A DNA stretch of 64,000 nt from Eretmocerus hayati (GCA_029851415.1 CM056742.1:51066954-51130953); one strand, 5' to 3'; shown: positions 44,355-56,986, counted from the first letter of the stretch. Notes: a model not told the origin generated them from the letters alone. Numbers and translations are program-made.

Positions 44355-47300
44355 CAGAGAACCGGATAAAACGAAAAAGAGAACGTGCGTACAACATGCC
44401 TAACCGCACAGCTTTTTGGAAGGCACGCGCGCGGTAGGGGGGCACAGACCTCTAAACACTGTGAACATGTTACAAATACCCTCAAAATATCATACCAATT
44501 TCCACCCACCGAGACTTTGGACGCTCCACGAGTACCATTCGTTTGAACGAGGGCTGAGCAGCCGCAATTTTGTGAAAAATGCATCAAAAAATGATGAAAC
44601 CATTGGGTGGAGCATTTATGGATACTCCAATTCTGACTTACGTTGCTACATTCTAACATCCGATTGCATACAATCCTCATACTTGAAATATTAATATTGT
44701 ACTCGCTCAACAACAGGTTCTAGCCGTATATCTCGATTTCCACCGCTGTGAGACTTTTTGAGGCCGGAAATCAAACGTTTCAGAGATATCCTCATATACT
44801 CTATCTGAATCTAACGCATCTCAGATCATCTTAGAGACCTCGTCATAACAAATCAATATACGTCGAAACTCAATTACATGGGTGAGAGTCAGACTCGGAG
44901 TTAAAGGTGTGTGACTAGCCCGGATAAGTCTTCTAAGGTTGACATTGCACGAAATCCAATAGAAAAACTCAACCATCTGAAACGAAAGGCAAGCAGATCC
45001 GATTTTGGTACAAATAATTCTTCAGTGAAAAGATGCAAGGGAAATGTTCGTTAGTTCGAATTCCTTCATCATTGTAATTCAACCCTCCCGGGTCTTGAGA
45101 CACCCGTGGCGAATAATGCAGAAATGAGATTAGCTCGCGGTGAGATGCTCTTATCCCACTAAACCGAGCCCGACAGTATCTAATTTGAGATGATTCTTGC
45201 TTTCATCAGAAAGTTCATGGTTCATTGAAATGATTGTTTGAGATTATTCTTAAAATGGTTCACTGATTTTTCGATTATTATCTCCACTATCATCTATTTT
45301 ATAAGAGTTTTCTTCGCGCGGGTGGAAGTTCACTGAGCTGTAGATCTCATAGTCTGGACAGTCGTTACCTACCGTAGAATTGGGTAATTTTGGTACGTTT
45401 TTGGCGCTTCTCATTTTGTTGGGCTCGGCATTCCAACATGCATTGACAAAACCCACCTTAATTGATATTCAATCGAAAGCTTACAGTCTCAGCTTTTGAT
45501 TGACGGACTACAACAATCAGTTTGATGTCTGTGGCCAGAACTATTCACACTGTAAGGAGGCTCCGTCGTCGAAACTTTTTAAGTCACTCTGAATTGGAAA
45601 AATTATGGTACATACTTCATGGTACAAGGAATCTATTGCAGTTCTGAAATATGCGGGTTGCCGACCTTATTTTTGAGAAAAAATTCTCAAAGTATTGGAA
45701 TTTAACACGGCGTCTGATGGGCGATGACCACGAAATGAGTCATATCTCAAAATTTAACAGTGTTACATCGACGAGCAACTGTCCAAGCACGGATCATTTA
45801 TAGACGAATGGAATATCATTCAGAAACATGCATGTTGCCGCCGTGTAAAAGGTAGGAAAACATTCGAGAGAATCAAAACTGTCGAAAAACAGGTGTGCAG
45901 CGGCTGCTGGACTGCTGCACGCTTGCGCGAGCGCGAGCTTGGGTTGTGTATGTGTGTCGGTGAGCGAGCGCGTCTCGCGGCCTGACGCTTGTGTTAGTAG
46001 GCGCGGGGCCCCGAATGCTTGTGATACGTTACCCAACGACGGAGCCTACTTAAGAAGTGTACCTGAGTCGGGCCTCGAATGGGCAACTTTGGCACACTTA
46101 CAAAATATTGCAATTCTACCGCCACCATGCCAGTGAGATAATTTTAATCGTTCAGAAGTCTTATTCTCAGCTGTTTGGAACATTTCATAACCTCGCAGAC
46201 CGTCACTGAATTCAAGCTGAGTCAGGAAAGAGCTGGCTTACAGAAGTGAACCAAAGTTAATAAGGAACTTGCATGTTTTTCAGTTTTGGAACGGAGTTCC
46301 TTTACGCTCGTTTGGGTGAGGAGTGGAATCGTGCGACCGACACCGCCCCGCGTAACGAGATTTGATGCAACCCGCCATACAGATGCAACGAAAAACCGAC
46401 ATACGATATAGGTATACTGCATGAGCTGAGGGACCGCGTGTATTCTCAGCATATCACAGATGCCACTGCCAAGATCCGTCTGTTGTCTTATTCTGCTCTC
46501 CACGCACACCAGCTCGACTGACAACAACATATGATTCTTATTGTTATTTAGTATTTTTCCTGCATTATGCTGGAACGAGTAATGCTTCCATCGCTAATTT
46601 TTGATTGCTATACGGGTTGTATACGGAAATTCAGATCGTGAGTGTTTGGTGTTGTGATCCCAATCAAAAATGTGCAGTGTTGTGCGTGGTGGGTCCTCAT
46701 TATGTCCTCATTGCGTGGGTGATGAGGGTTCTCTGAGTTTGAACAAACGCTATATAAACACAATCCGTACTCCAGAACGAGAATTTTTCCGAACCTTTTG
46801 TCCTGCTTCATTTTAATTCAAAGTATTCAGCAAGCTCATTTCTATCTGTTCTAACCCTAATTTGGGAAGTAATTTCTTGAAGCAACCAAAACATTTCTGT
46901 TTTGGTTAAATATGGAGTCTTAATCAAAGATGTGGTTATTCGTGTGCCACCATTTTTACTTCATACATGCCAGTGTTCCACATTCAAACATGTTCAAATC
47001 CCCATCTCAAATCTGAAACATGATTTGACAAGGAAGTGCATACAATGCTGTAATTTATTGAGTTGAGCATTGACTCACTTAGACGTTACAACAAAAGTCA
47101 AAATTCTATAAGACCTCATTGTCCACCAATATCAATTTTAGTCAAGCATGAATGCGTCCAACCATGGCTGCATGCAATACACTTCTCCTCATCTTTTTAG
47201 AGCATTAACCTATTCTTTCTCAATTGAAGGAGATTGTTCAGAAGCATTTCAGCTTCAATTTGTGAAATTAAAATTGTTGTCGTCAAATCCCATAACCTGC

Positions 47301-49051
47301 TTAGATGAAATGAGTGTGTATTCTGTACGGCAGGTAAACTGTGATCTCGCTAATCAATAGGATAATGTTTTTCATCCTATCCAGTAAGTACAAGGTTGCA
47401 TCAAATCGTGAAGAGTTCAATCCTTGGTCATCTTTGGCCAAAAGTTTAAATATGGGTTACGCATATCATCACTTCCACTCTACAGATGTTGTTAGGCACT
47501 CCTCACATTGACATACATTGAATATCTATTTGAAAATGAACAGAGAATACTACTTGTGATCCTCTATGGACCTAAAATGAAGCGAAGACAGAGTCAGAGA
47601 GTAGATCACTTGATATAATGTTGTAAATTGTTGAATAAGGACATCAATTCAATCAAAAACTTGAGACAAAAGTCGAAATTCCCCCGTGGTTTGTAGAGCT
47701 ATTATTGTCAATTTGAATCCTTGTGCTTAGTTAATGGGTACAAGTAGATTCTCATTATTTTTCTAGAGCTTCAATTGAAAAGTAAAATGATATAAGTGAG
47801 GGGAACCATCAGAATCTAAGTTTGTTCAGAATACACATTCATCGTCGAAAGCTTCAATCAGCTCCAAGAAGATGTTTGTCTTCTTTGGGCAAAAAGTAGA
47901 TTTTAAATGAATGAGATGTTGCTTTTCACTTTACTAAATGAGTACACGGATTCATTGGATCATAAAAAATTAGTCTCAATGATCCAATCAATTCCAATGA
48001 AATTTTCTTTTCCACCAGTTATGACTCTTTTCATAAGCAACTCAGTGTTGATAATTGAGAATCACATTTGCTAACTTTTCTAAATACGTCTCCTATCACA
48101 ACATTTTTACGAGTCCATCCCAAGCTAAAGTCATCATTCTATTTGATGATTCATGGTATATTATATTTGAGAAAATGATGTCAGCTATCTCAAGTACTCA
48201 AAGGCTTAATACCGTAATATCTTTATCAAATACGGTTATGATGAGCTTCAAAAATCTCGAGAATCAGTTATAACCCATCCAAACTTCCAGATCATATCGA
48301 TATTCAATCATCAATCCAAAGACAGCCTTGGAACTCCGTTCCTTACGCGTTTCTCAAACGCACACGATTTTTTTTTAATTTTTACAGACAGACGAGCTAC
48401 GATATATAAAGTAATTATTTTTCCCGAAATTTTTACATGCGCGGACGGCGAGTAAAAAATTATTGTAAATCGTTGAATGTTTGCAGCGATTCAACGCTCC
48501 GGAAAAAGCCGAGCAACATGACCGGGCGTGCCCGAGCACCCGCGTGCGTGTGTTGTATCTGTGTGTCATGTTTACAATGAGTTTCGAAATGAATAACATC
48601 ATGAACACACCAAATCTACTGATCAATGACACTATCCGAGTTGGCAAAAATCACAGAAATCACGGAGTAATGGTCATTTCCGACTTGTCGTCCTGCGGAT
48701 CCCGAAAGTCTACTATTTAGTAATAATATAATCAAAGACACAAGAGTATTGTTGTTCCAGTGTATATCGTTTTAGCTTGAGAGAGGTTGTTAGTGATAAG
48801 GCCGGAGTGTCGCTTCGACAGCGTAATTAATAGCAGGAAAAACCAATAAATCCTGAAGTAAAGAACCAAAGTTACTCTATCCTCGTGCTTCTTACTTAGA
48901 GTGGGGTAACTTAGGTACACTTTTTCATGGTTTTTCCCCTATTTTTCATTCATTAAAATTCCAAATGCTGTAAATACCCCAATATTACGACGGTTTCTTC
49001 AATATGATGCTAAATGTGGGCGAAATGTACCGTAGAACAGTTCTTGCCAGG
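44355..49051. other. Mostly unrecognised sequence
   Basis: Contains the SINE-like copy B at 45048-45175 and a CpG-rich patch near 45890-46030. Open frames of 60-130 codons (for example 44327-44713 minus) show no convincing domain or splice context. Confidence 0.35.
45048..45175 (-). repeat. tRNA-derived SINE fragment, copy B
   Basis: On the minus strand GGGCTCGGTTTAGTGGGATA with AAGAGCATCTCACC resembles a tRNA 5' half with an A box; further on comes GAATTCGAACTAACGAAC, shared with copy A at 34855-35010. Confidence 0.45.
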
Positions 49052-49266
49052 TGTTCCGATTCATAATTCTATCATTATATTTCTGTATATATATAGCTAT
49101 GCTTCTTCGTTTGGCCGTCGCAGCACACACACGCGCTTTTGTAGGGCTCGCGCAATGAGCCCAGTTTTGAGAATAATAATTGAATTACTGTCGAGCATAA
49201 CCCTCTGTAATTGTGAGTGTTTATTTCTCCACCCCATCGCATCCATTAGCTCCTCATGAGCGAACA
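49052..49266 (+). repeat. 5' LTR (215 bp)
   Basis: Begins TGTTCCGATTCATAATTCTA and ends CTCATGAGCGAACA. A TGTATATATATAGC stretch at about 49086-49099 is a possible TATA element. Confidence 0.95.
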
Positions 49267-49268
49267 TT

Positions 49269-49285
49269 TGGTCCTTCGAGCCGGA
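49269..49285 (+). promoter_or_regulatory. Primer-binding site, tRNA-Tyr
   Basis: TGGTCCTTCGAGCCGGA starts 2 bp after the LTR. Its complement matches the CCA-ended 3' end of insect tRNA-Tyr (acceptor strand TCGAAGG plus A and CCA), judged from memory of that tRNA. Confidence 0.8.
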
Positions 49286-50258
49286 TTGCGATGGGTGTGA
49301 GACAGTGCACAGTGCTCAAAAACTTGAGAATCTCGCGGTGCTCCGAAATGCGACGCCAACGTCACCATTTTGATGGTCGCACGAGGCTTGACGCTACTAT
49401 CGCGTGTGCTTAATAGTGCGTGACCAAATCGGAGAAATTGTAAAACGTGGTAAAACGCGAGTGACAAGTGTGAAAGCCCCCGATGGTGTTTCGCTGTGTG
49501 TTAATTCAGCTATTTCCGCTGAGGAGCCGAGAACACCGGGTGAGCTCATTTTCGCATCAGTGAGTGACATTTCGAAGTGTGTGTGTGCTGTAAAAGAGAC
49601 AGTGCATCTAATCTGCATCTTGCAGCAGCTTCCTCGTAAACGTCCCGGTCTTGTGAGACGTGTGGAGCTGGGCAGCGTGAGACCTCATTGGTCTGGGGAG
49701 CGGTCACGAGGACAGAGGTGGGAAGGCAACATTGATGCCTGCCATACCGACGGCAGCGGCGATTGCTGTTACGCAGTTCCTCGGGTAGCCGCTCCGTTCC
49801 GATCGCGTATCAGTCGGCGCATGCAACAGCTGGTGTCTTGGTGTGCGGCTGTCTGTCAACATACAGTCGATGCGCTTGTTTGCTGTTCGTCGCAAGTTGC
49901 ACGCGACGATGCACGCTCAACTTAAACAAGTAAGATCATTCCGATTTTACACTACTGCACATATTGTAAATACTCTGTATATATAGACGCTTTGCGCCTG
50001 TGCAAGCACTCATTGCGGTGACATCCACGTCACACTCTAATACATTGGAGAGCATTACTCTCTATCACTGGTTGAGCCAGTAACTTTATTGTTGCTCTTC
50101 AATACAATCACGTGGTGAGTTGAGAATTATTTTCGAGAGTTACTGTGCATACTGAAGGGTGCAATCTCTCTTCAATTGCAATACCCACGCACTGTCCAAC
50201 GGGCTGTACCGATTCTCATCTCTCACATTCATAGTATTTTGTTCAAATATCCAAAAAT
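49286..50258 (+). other. Long leader with an open frame
   Basis: Almost 1 kb separates the primer-binding site from the first gag ATG at 50259. A GC-rich frame is open from about 49404 to 49925, but it lacks an early ATG and has no recognisable domain. It may hold packaging or translation signals. Confidence 0.5.
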
Positions 50259-51734
50259 ATGGATAAACTCGTTGAAAATCAGGAAGCTATCCTTAGGGAA
50301 ATTACAAACTCTTGGACCAATTTTGAAAAGGAGGGTAAGAAGAAAATGAAAGTAGGTGGCACTGAGATTCGTATGACCAAAATAGAGGAGTATTGGTTGG
50401 AAATGAAGGAAAACCACGAGAAAATTCTCCAAATTCCTGATCTTGATTGAGGACATCGGTATTCTGCTGAAGATATCATTGAAAAAGCGGAGGAAGCTTA
50501 TATAATAGCTCTGGGTGATTTTAAAGAATTTCTGCTCAACGCTCAACATGTCGGTGTTAGAACTGTAGGTGCTCGTGGCAATACTACAAATATCGTCATG
50601 CCTGAAATTCAATCTGCTCAGCTCAGCCCAATTACTATTGATGTTCTTGATGGAACTTGGTCTAATTGTCATAAATTCCGGGATCTCTTCAATGCCACTG
50701 TTGTAAACTCCCATTTCTCTGACGTGGTTTAATACTATCATCTTAAAACACATCTCTCAGGCGATGCAGAACAACTTCTCCAAGGAATACCTCTCGATGA
50801 GGATAATTTCGAACAGGCTTGGAATAAGCTTCAAGAACATTATGAAAATAAGAGGCGCATGGTGAACCATTACCTTAAACAATTCTTCTCTGCCAAACCT
50901 CTCGTTTCCGGGTCAGCAGCTGACCTAAGAGCTCTGATCAATGGAACTGTCAACCCTCTCCTTGCGCTTAAAACTGAAAAGCGCAAGACTGAGTCTTGGG
51001 ACGATCTGATCGTCTTCATAACCGCTAGTCGTCGCGATGAAAAGTCTCGCACGCTCTGGGAGACCGCCATTGGAGACACCACCAAACCCCCTACTTGTGA
51101 GAGATTAGAGTCATTTCTGGAAACAAGGCTGAGTACACTCGAATCTCTAGAACATAGTGAATTGCTGAGCATTCCATCCACTTGCTCCGATGCCAAACCA
51201 AGTAAACCTCAATTGAATGCTCAGAAGAATAGTTCGAATGCTCCGAAGGCTGGAGCTAAAATTCTTCACACAACTCAAAACGAAAAACCCAAAAAGTGTT
51301 CGTTATGCGACCAAGACCACTACATATCCAATTGCAGTTCCTCCAAGTCCATGACAATAGATGGTAGAAGAGAATTTGCTCGCAACAAGCGATTATGTTT
51401 CAACTGTCTTGGTTCGCACTTGTATAAAAATTGTAAGTCCCCTTTCAAATGCAGCACTTGTGGTGGCAAGCACCACTCGCTACTCCATGTAGAGAAGTTT
51501 CAAACAATGGCCACTGAGGGCACTCAAGCGTCCAACGCGAAACTTTCGGCTAGTTCTCCTCTCTTTCAGCCTAATCCTCCCTCCCACAACCATGTTGTAG
51601 CTCTCAATACCCAAGTTTGCCAAGCAAATGCAATTCTGTTGGCAACTGCGTGGGTGAGAGTGTCAAACCCAAAAGGCGAAGTCGTGTTGGCTCGAGCTCT
51701 AATCGACCAGTGCGCACAAACCTCTCGTATCTGA
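50259..51734 (+). pseudogene. BEL/Pao gag (DUF1759) with zinc knuckles, broken
   Basis: One frame from the ATG at 50259, broken by TGA (50448-50450) and TAA (50730-50732). The middle (about 50750-51160) matches the DUF1759 gag region, with GDAEQLLQGIP and AWNKLQEHYENKR. Two Cys/His knuckles follow: CSLCDQDHYISNC and a CFNC...C / CSTCGGKHHSLLH pair. Near the end comes the aspartic protease start ALIDQCAQTS; the usual Gly after D-Q is Cys, and a frameshift follows at once near 51725. It made the virus-like particle protein and the start of the protease. Confidence 0.88.
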
Positions 51735-53300
51735 ATCGGTGTGTCAACGACTCAACTTACTCAAAAGGCATGTATCAGTCCCAGTTCAAGGACTTGGTGG
51801 TCGACAGTCTTATGCCAAGGGCATTACTGAAGTGACTATCCAAGCTGCATTCGAGTCCTCGTTCGTAGCCATACTTCAAGCACTCGTCATCAAAGAAGTT
51901 TCGGATTACCGTCCAAGAGTGATAGGTTGTGTTGACACGTGGAACTATATCAATGGACTACAGTTGGCCGATCCGAGTTTCACAGACTCGAGGCCAGTCG
52001 AACTTCTTCTTAGTGCCGCAGTGCACGCCTTCATAGTCGAGGATGAACTCCGCAAAGGCGATCATGATCAACCGATCGCTACCAAGACTAAACTTGGTTG
52101 GATATTATCTGGTCTCACTGCCAATTGCGATCAGCTGATCATGCAGTCAACGGTTCTCCACTGCGCTGCTGATGTCGAAATTGGTGAACTTCTGCAACGT
52201 TTTTGGAGACAAGAAGAGGTTGGCTGTCCTTCGTCCAAACTCCCTCTTGATGAACAGCGTTCGGAAGAACAGTTGTGTGAGAAACATTTTGTTGCAACTC
52301 ACACTAGGGGCGCAGATGGTCGTTACACCGTGAGACTGCCTTTACGTTACAGTGTCGAATCTCTGAATCTTGGTGAGTCTTTCTACCCAGCTAAGAAACT
52401 ACTTTTCAAACTAGAAAAAAGACTTGCTGCCGATCAAAAAGTTTCTGATGCATACTATGAATTCCTCAACGAGTATGAATTGCTGGAGCATATGTCATGC
52501 TACTCTGATAGTTCCCGTTCTATTGATTTGTCTGGCCATTTCTTCTTACCTCACCATGGTATACTGAAAGAGAGTAGCACCACGACTAAATTGAAAACGG
52601 TATTCAATGGTTCTTTCAAACCTAAATCTGGCAAGTCAATAAATGATCTTCTATTCGTATGCCCAAATCTCTTACCTGACTTGCCCAGCTTGATTCTCAA
52701 GTGGCGAACTTACAAATACTTATTTACTGCGGATATTGAGAAAATGTTTCGCCAGATCTGGCTCACGAAGAGGATAGGAAATTGCAGTTCATCCTCTGGC
52801 GCAAGGATCCTACGTTACCTATATCTGTCAACCTGTTGAACACCGTCACGTATGGTATCGTGAGCAGCTCTTACCATGCCAAACGAGAGCGAATCAAGCT
52901 CGCAGATGACGAGCACGAGTCGTTCCCTCTGGGCGCTGAAGTCCTAAAATCTGAAACATATATGGACGACGTCTTTTCTGGCGATGACACTATTGCAGCT
53001 GCATTGGTCGAGCAGCAAGATTTGATCAATATCTGCAGAGTGGGGGGATTTAATCTTCGCAAGTGGGTGGCAAACGATGACCGCTTGTTATCTTGTCTGC
53101 CTAGCGACCTCCTTGCTGAATCCCCCTCTGAAACCAACGTCAATCTATTCTCCTCATCCGGTGAAGAATCTGTATTCACTATTCTGGCGTTGTATTGGCT
53201 TCCACGCGAGGATGTCTTCAAGTTCAAACCAATCCCTGTGAACGACTCTGAAATCTGGACAAAGAGATCTGTTTTGTCGAGAATAGCCAGTGCTTTTTGA
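51735..53300 (+). pseudogene. BEL/Pao protease remainder and reverse transcriptase, broken
   Basis: The frame after the 51725 frameshift (51739-52839) holds the rest of the A17/DUF1758 peptidase region (IQAAFESSFVAIL, KTKLGWILSG) and the RT fingers/palm, including GILKESSTTTKLKTVFNGS and FTADIEKMFRQIWL with the first catalytic Asp. A frameshift near 52780 moves the RT into 52782-53300, where YMDDVFSG carries the two other Asp residues; GGFNLRKWVAN follows. Another shift at about 53290 leads to RNase H. Residues of the active site are all visible, but the frame is not continuous. Confidence 0.88.
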
Positions 53301-53946
53301 TCCGCTGGGCTGGCTTTCGCCTATGATCATACCCTCAAAGATATTCATGCAAAATTTCTGGATCACTGGGTACGACTGGGATCAAGAACTATCCGAAGAT
53401 GATTCTGTTCAGTGGTCACGCTGGTATACAGGGCTGGCTGAAGTAACGAAGCTGAAAATCCCTCGATTGATAAATTATTCAGGCGACCGTTGCACATACG
53501 AATCGCAAGGCTTCGCCGATGCCTCAAAATCTGCCATCTGTGCGGTTGTATATCTTAGAGTGATTTCAGACTCTAATATCAATGTTCATTTGCTGCAAGC
53601 TAAAACGGGCGTGGCACCCATTAAAACTGTCACAATTCCCAAGTTAGAGCTCTGTGCAGCTATTCTGCTAGCTGAACTACTCAACAAAGTTCAATCTTCC
53701 TTTGATGTTCCGAATATCCAACTCCATGCGTGGACAGATGCAATGGATGTATTGCACTGGCTGAACGATCAACCATCTCGTTGGCCTGCCTTTGTTGCCA
53801 ATCGATGTTCAAAAATCAAGGAACTTCTACCGGGAATCCGCTGGAAACATGTTAGAACTCATGATAACCCTGCTGACCTTGGTAGTAGAGGTCGATTCCC
53901 AGTAGAAGTGTCTAGGCTGTCGTTGTGGTGGAATGGACCTGACTAG
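53290..53946 (+). pseudogene. BEL/Pao RNase H region
   Basis: The frame opens with FDPLGWLSPM, the RT-connection motif typical of Pao elements, then GFADASKSAICAVVY, IPKLELCAA and HAWTDAMDVLHWL giving the Asp-Glu-Asp set, and THDNPADLGSRG near the end. A TAG at 53944-53946 interrupts the frame; it stays open for a further ~85 codons to the 54207 insertion. Confidence 0.88.
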
Positions 53947-54206
53947 CTGATTATGCCTGACTCACAGTGGCCTAAATTCAATACTATTCCCGTCAAAACT
54001 ACAACGCCTAGTGCCTCCGAAGTTCTGCCCATTCCTGCTGTAAATACTGTCAATATTCCCTTTCTAGATTCAAGCGTGATGTATCCAGTGGCACATCTAG
54101 TAGAAGAGATGTCGTCATGCTCGAAACTCATAGATACAACGGTGTTTGTGTTCAGATTTCTTTCTGCGCTAAACGCGAACTTATTCAAACTTTCTGGAAA
54201 TCCCAG

Positions 54207-54343
54207 TGGCCGAGTCTACATAAAAAGCGCGCGCGCGCGTTTTGCCTACGACGACCATGTATAAGAGAGTGCGCGTGCGTGTGCTCTTATGCATGACAGC
54301 ACCGGCAGGACGCACGCGCGCGCTTCCTATGTAGACTCGGCCA
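54207..54343. mobile_element. 137 bp hairpin MITE in pol
   Basis: Perfect ends TGGCCGAGTCTACAT and inverse, followed inward by alternating CG runs (GCGCGCGCG) and a GTGCGCGTGCGTGTGC tip. CAG occurs beside both ends and may be a 3-bp duplication; the boundary is ambiguous by two bases. Confidence 0.8.
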
Positions 54344-54777
54344 GTTGATCCAAAACCAACCTTGGGCCCAAGTGCCTGTAGGTGATAAGCACCTACTCTA
54401 TGAGGAGAAAGAGCGTGCTAAACTAGCTTGGGTTGGCCATGTTCAGAGTGCCCTTTACACACCTGAACAACGACTCATTGCTGGTGGCGGCTTTCTTCCC
54501 AAAAATCATGAGTTGCACAAACTCACCCCTGTCGTGATTGAGGGAATACTAAGAGTTGGAGGAAGACTGCAAAATTCAGCCCTCTCTCACAGTCAGAAGC
54601 ACCCCATGATGCTTCCTTACAAACACCCTCTCACTGAACTGATCATACGGCGATATCATGCCTTGACATTGCACGGCTGTACCCAAGTCATTCTTGCCAC
54701 ACTTCGGCAAGAATTCTGGATTATCAAGGGTCGCCAGGCTGTCAAAAACGTGATACACCAGTGCAATGCTTGCATAC
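54344..54777 (+). pseudogene. BEL/Pao integrase N-terminal zinc domain
   Basis: The frame after the MITE has GILRVGGRLQNS, then HPMMLPYKHPLTELIIRRYH, HGCTQ and HQCNAC, i.e. the H-H-C-C zinc-binding set (H2C2 family). It is cut at CNAC-I by the 54778-55713 insertion. Confidence 0.88.
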
Positions 54778-55713
54778 CACGGTTCGCCTAAACTGACTTT
54801 GACCCGAAAGTGCTTTCCGCTAAAAACAGCTTTTGCTCTCCAAAACTACATGGAAAATGGAAGTTTTCCCAACAAGAATCAGAATCATCGCCGGAGCCGT
54901 TTTAGAGAACCGTCGAACTGAAATATTTCGAGTTCGTATTTTTTGTTAACCATAGCAAGCGCTATCTCACTCTTCTTGTGAGTTTGGTATATCCCTAATT
55001 ATTGCATAATATTCCACTAGTAATCAGCGATTGATGTATGGGGTAGTTGAAATGAGGTTATCATTTATGAATTCGAGTGAGATTATTTCATTGATGATTA
55101 TCCTTTATTCTAAATATGCATACTGTTATAAGCGCACACAGCCCTCCAAAGTTTTTTCTGATAATTGAAATTTCTTGTCGAAATGGGATGATTCCATGGC
55201 CTGCTCACTCAAAAAACCGATACCCATTTCCCTCTTCAGCACGAGAGCGGGAGTGGGGATCGTTAATTTCCTGTGGTCAATATTATTCTATCATAAACCA
55301 TATTTCAACCTCCATATCTCCCCGTAATCGACGCCATGACAAACACCCAAGTCTGAAATGTGAAATGTGCTCGATTTTTGAACATATTATTCTACACAGT
55401 GGTATGCGCAGTCTATTAGAAACCCCTTTGGCTCCATACAAAAAATTGCTTCATACCTGTTCGTTACTTTCCGAATAACATGGAGCATATTTTGATGGAA
55501 TGAGTTTATAAAATTCGGAGTAATAGACCAATCCTATCAAGAAAAATTGAAATAATTGTGAAAGAATGGTCTAATCGATATTTCTCAAAAACGGCTCCGG
55601 CGATGATTTTGATTCTTGTCGGAGAAACTTCCATTTTCCATGTAGCTTTGGAGAGCAAAAGCTGTTTTTAGCGGAAAGCACTTTCGGGTCAAAGTCAGTT
55701 CAGACGAACCGTG
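54778..55713. mobile_element. 936 bp TIR element in integrase, 4-bp duplication ATAC
   Basis: The ends CACGGTTCGCCTAAACTGAC and a two-mismatch inverse start inverted repeats of about 140 bp. ATAC flanks both sides (54774-54777 and 55714-55717). Removing the element plus one ATAC would reconnect the integrase frame exactly, so the boundaries are firm. CAC ends with a 4-bp duplication recall Chapaev-type elements, but this is tentative. A 120-codon internal frame (55116-55478) with CEMCSIFEHIILH looks like a fragment of a non-LTR RNase H/zinc-finger tail; uncertain. Confidence 0.85.
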
Positions 55714-56712
55714 ATACAATATCGCGGAACTGCTCCTTATCAGCTCATGGGTCAACTCCCAGTGACTAGAGTGCAAATTTCTCGCCCATTTTCCAAGATC
55801 GGTGTGGATTATGCTGGTCCTCTGTTGCTCCGCACCTCACCTGGTCGAGGGCACAAATGTTACAAGGGCTATAATGTGATATTTATATGTATGGTCACCC
55901 GGGCTATGCATCTCGAAGGCGTGTTAGACTACACGTCAGAAGCATTTATGGCTGCATTCTGCCGAATGACTTCTCGCCGTGGACATTGCTCTGACGTTCA
56001 TTGTGACCAAGGGCCCAATTTGAAAGGTGCAGCAAATGAATTGAAGAAGCTGTTTTCGAAAACCTCGGGAACGGTCAATGAGATTGCCGGCTCATTGTCG
56101 GAACTATCGACAAACCGGCACTTCAATCCTCCCGCTGCTCCGCATTTTGGTGGCATTTGGGAAGCAGCCGTGAAATCTATGAAGTATCACTTATATCGAG
56201 TGATCGGGGAGAACAAGTTGACTTTTGAAGAGCTTAGGACCCTTCTATGTCAAATTGAAGCTATTCTAAACTCGCGCCCCCTCACGCCTCTTAATGATGA
56301 TCCTGAGGATGCCAGGCCCCTTACACCTGCGCAATTCCTCATCCAGAGTGGTTCATTCTTGATCCCAGAACCTGATCTGACAGATAAGAAAATCCCTCTA
56401 CTCCAACGTTGGTGACTCGTCCAGCAGATGCAGCAGAATTTCTGGTTGCGATGGTCCAGAGAGTACTTGCAAACGCTCCCCAAACGACACAAGTGGGCGG
56501 CTGGCGCTCCGGATCTGCAATTGGGCGATGTTGTACTCATCAAGGACGAGCGTACGCCCCCAGCTCGCTGGCCACTAGCCCGCATACTTCAAGTGTACCC
56601 TGGCAAGGCTGGACGCATTCGCGTCGTCACGCTTCGCACCGCCACCAACCAGATCCAGAGACAGATTCACGAGCTTGTGAAGCTGTGTAGTGAAAGTGAT
56701 CCAGTGCAGTGA
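55714..56712 (+). pseudogene. BEL/Pao integrase core and DUF5641 tail
   Basis: Core motifs GVDYAGPLLLR (first Asp), VHCDQGPNLKGA (second Asp; the usual DNGTNF is altered) and HFGGIWEAAVKSMK (Glu) give D-D-E. A TGA at 56413-56415 follows LLQRW; the same frame then continues with QQMQQNFWLRWSREYLQ, GDVVLIKDE and GRIRVVTLRTA, the DUF5641 domain usual at Pao integrase C-termini, to TGA at 56710-56712. Apart from the one stop it is intact. Confidence 0.9.
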
Positions 56713-56968
56713 TTCAAAATGAGAGACTTTAAGGCAGCACCTTCTGTGCTTCATATGATTCAAATAGTTCCATCCAAAAAAGTTTGTATTCTAGATTATC
56801 AGTTTTTTAATGGCCCAACTCTTTGTGATTTATTTGATTTCAATGAGGAGAGATTTTTTCATTTGTTTCAGCCAATGATCTTTAATCTGAGTTTGATTAA
56901 CAAAAAGAGCTTTTTCTGATTTTTTGTTTATTATGAATCTCAATCAATTGTCGTTTCTTCTGCTTCGC

Positions 56969-56986
56969 AAAAAAAAGTGGGCGGAA
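56969..56986 (+). promoter_or_regulatory. Polypurine tract
   Basis: AAAAAAAAGTGGGCGGAA directly precedes the 3' LTR; position and purine content fit plus-strand priming. Confidence 0.8.

Noticed and set aside
44327..44713. 128-codon minus frame with several Cys (NCGCSALV...) as a possible CUB or pro-domain exon of the protease
   Set aside because: Cysteine spacing does not fit CUB, no phase-matched splice sites were found, and the frame overlaps the CAGCT hairpin.
55116..55478. 120-codon frame as transposase of the element in integrase
   Set aside because: No DDE-type motif; the weak C-x-x-C...H pattern fits a non-LTR tail better and is itself uncertain.
56719..56919. Possible env or accessory gene after integrase
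   Set aside because: Only 66 codons without signal peptide or glycoprotein features; likely 3' untranslated sequence.
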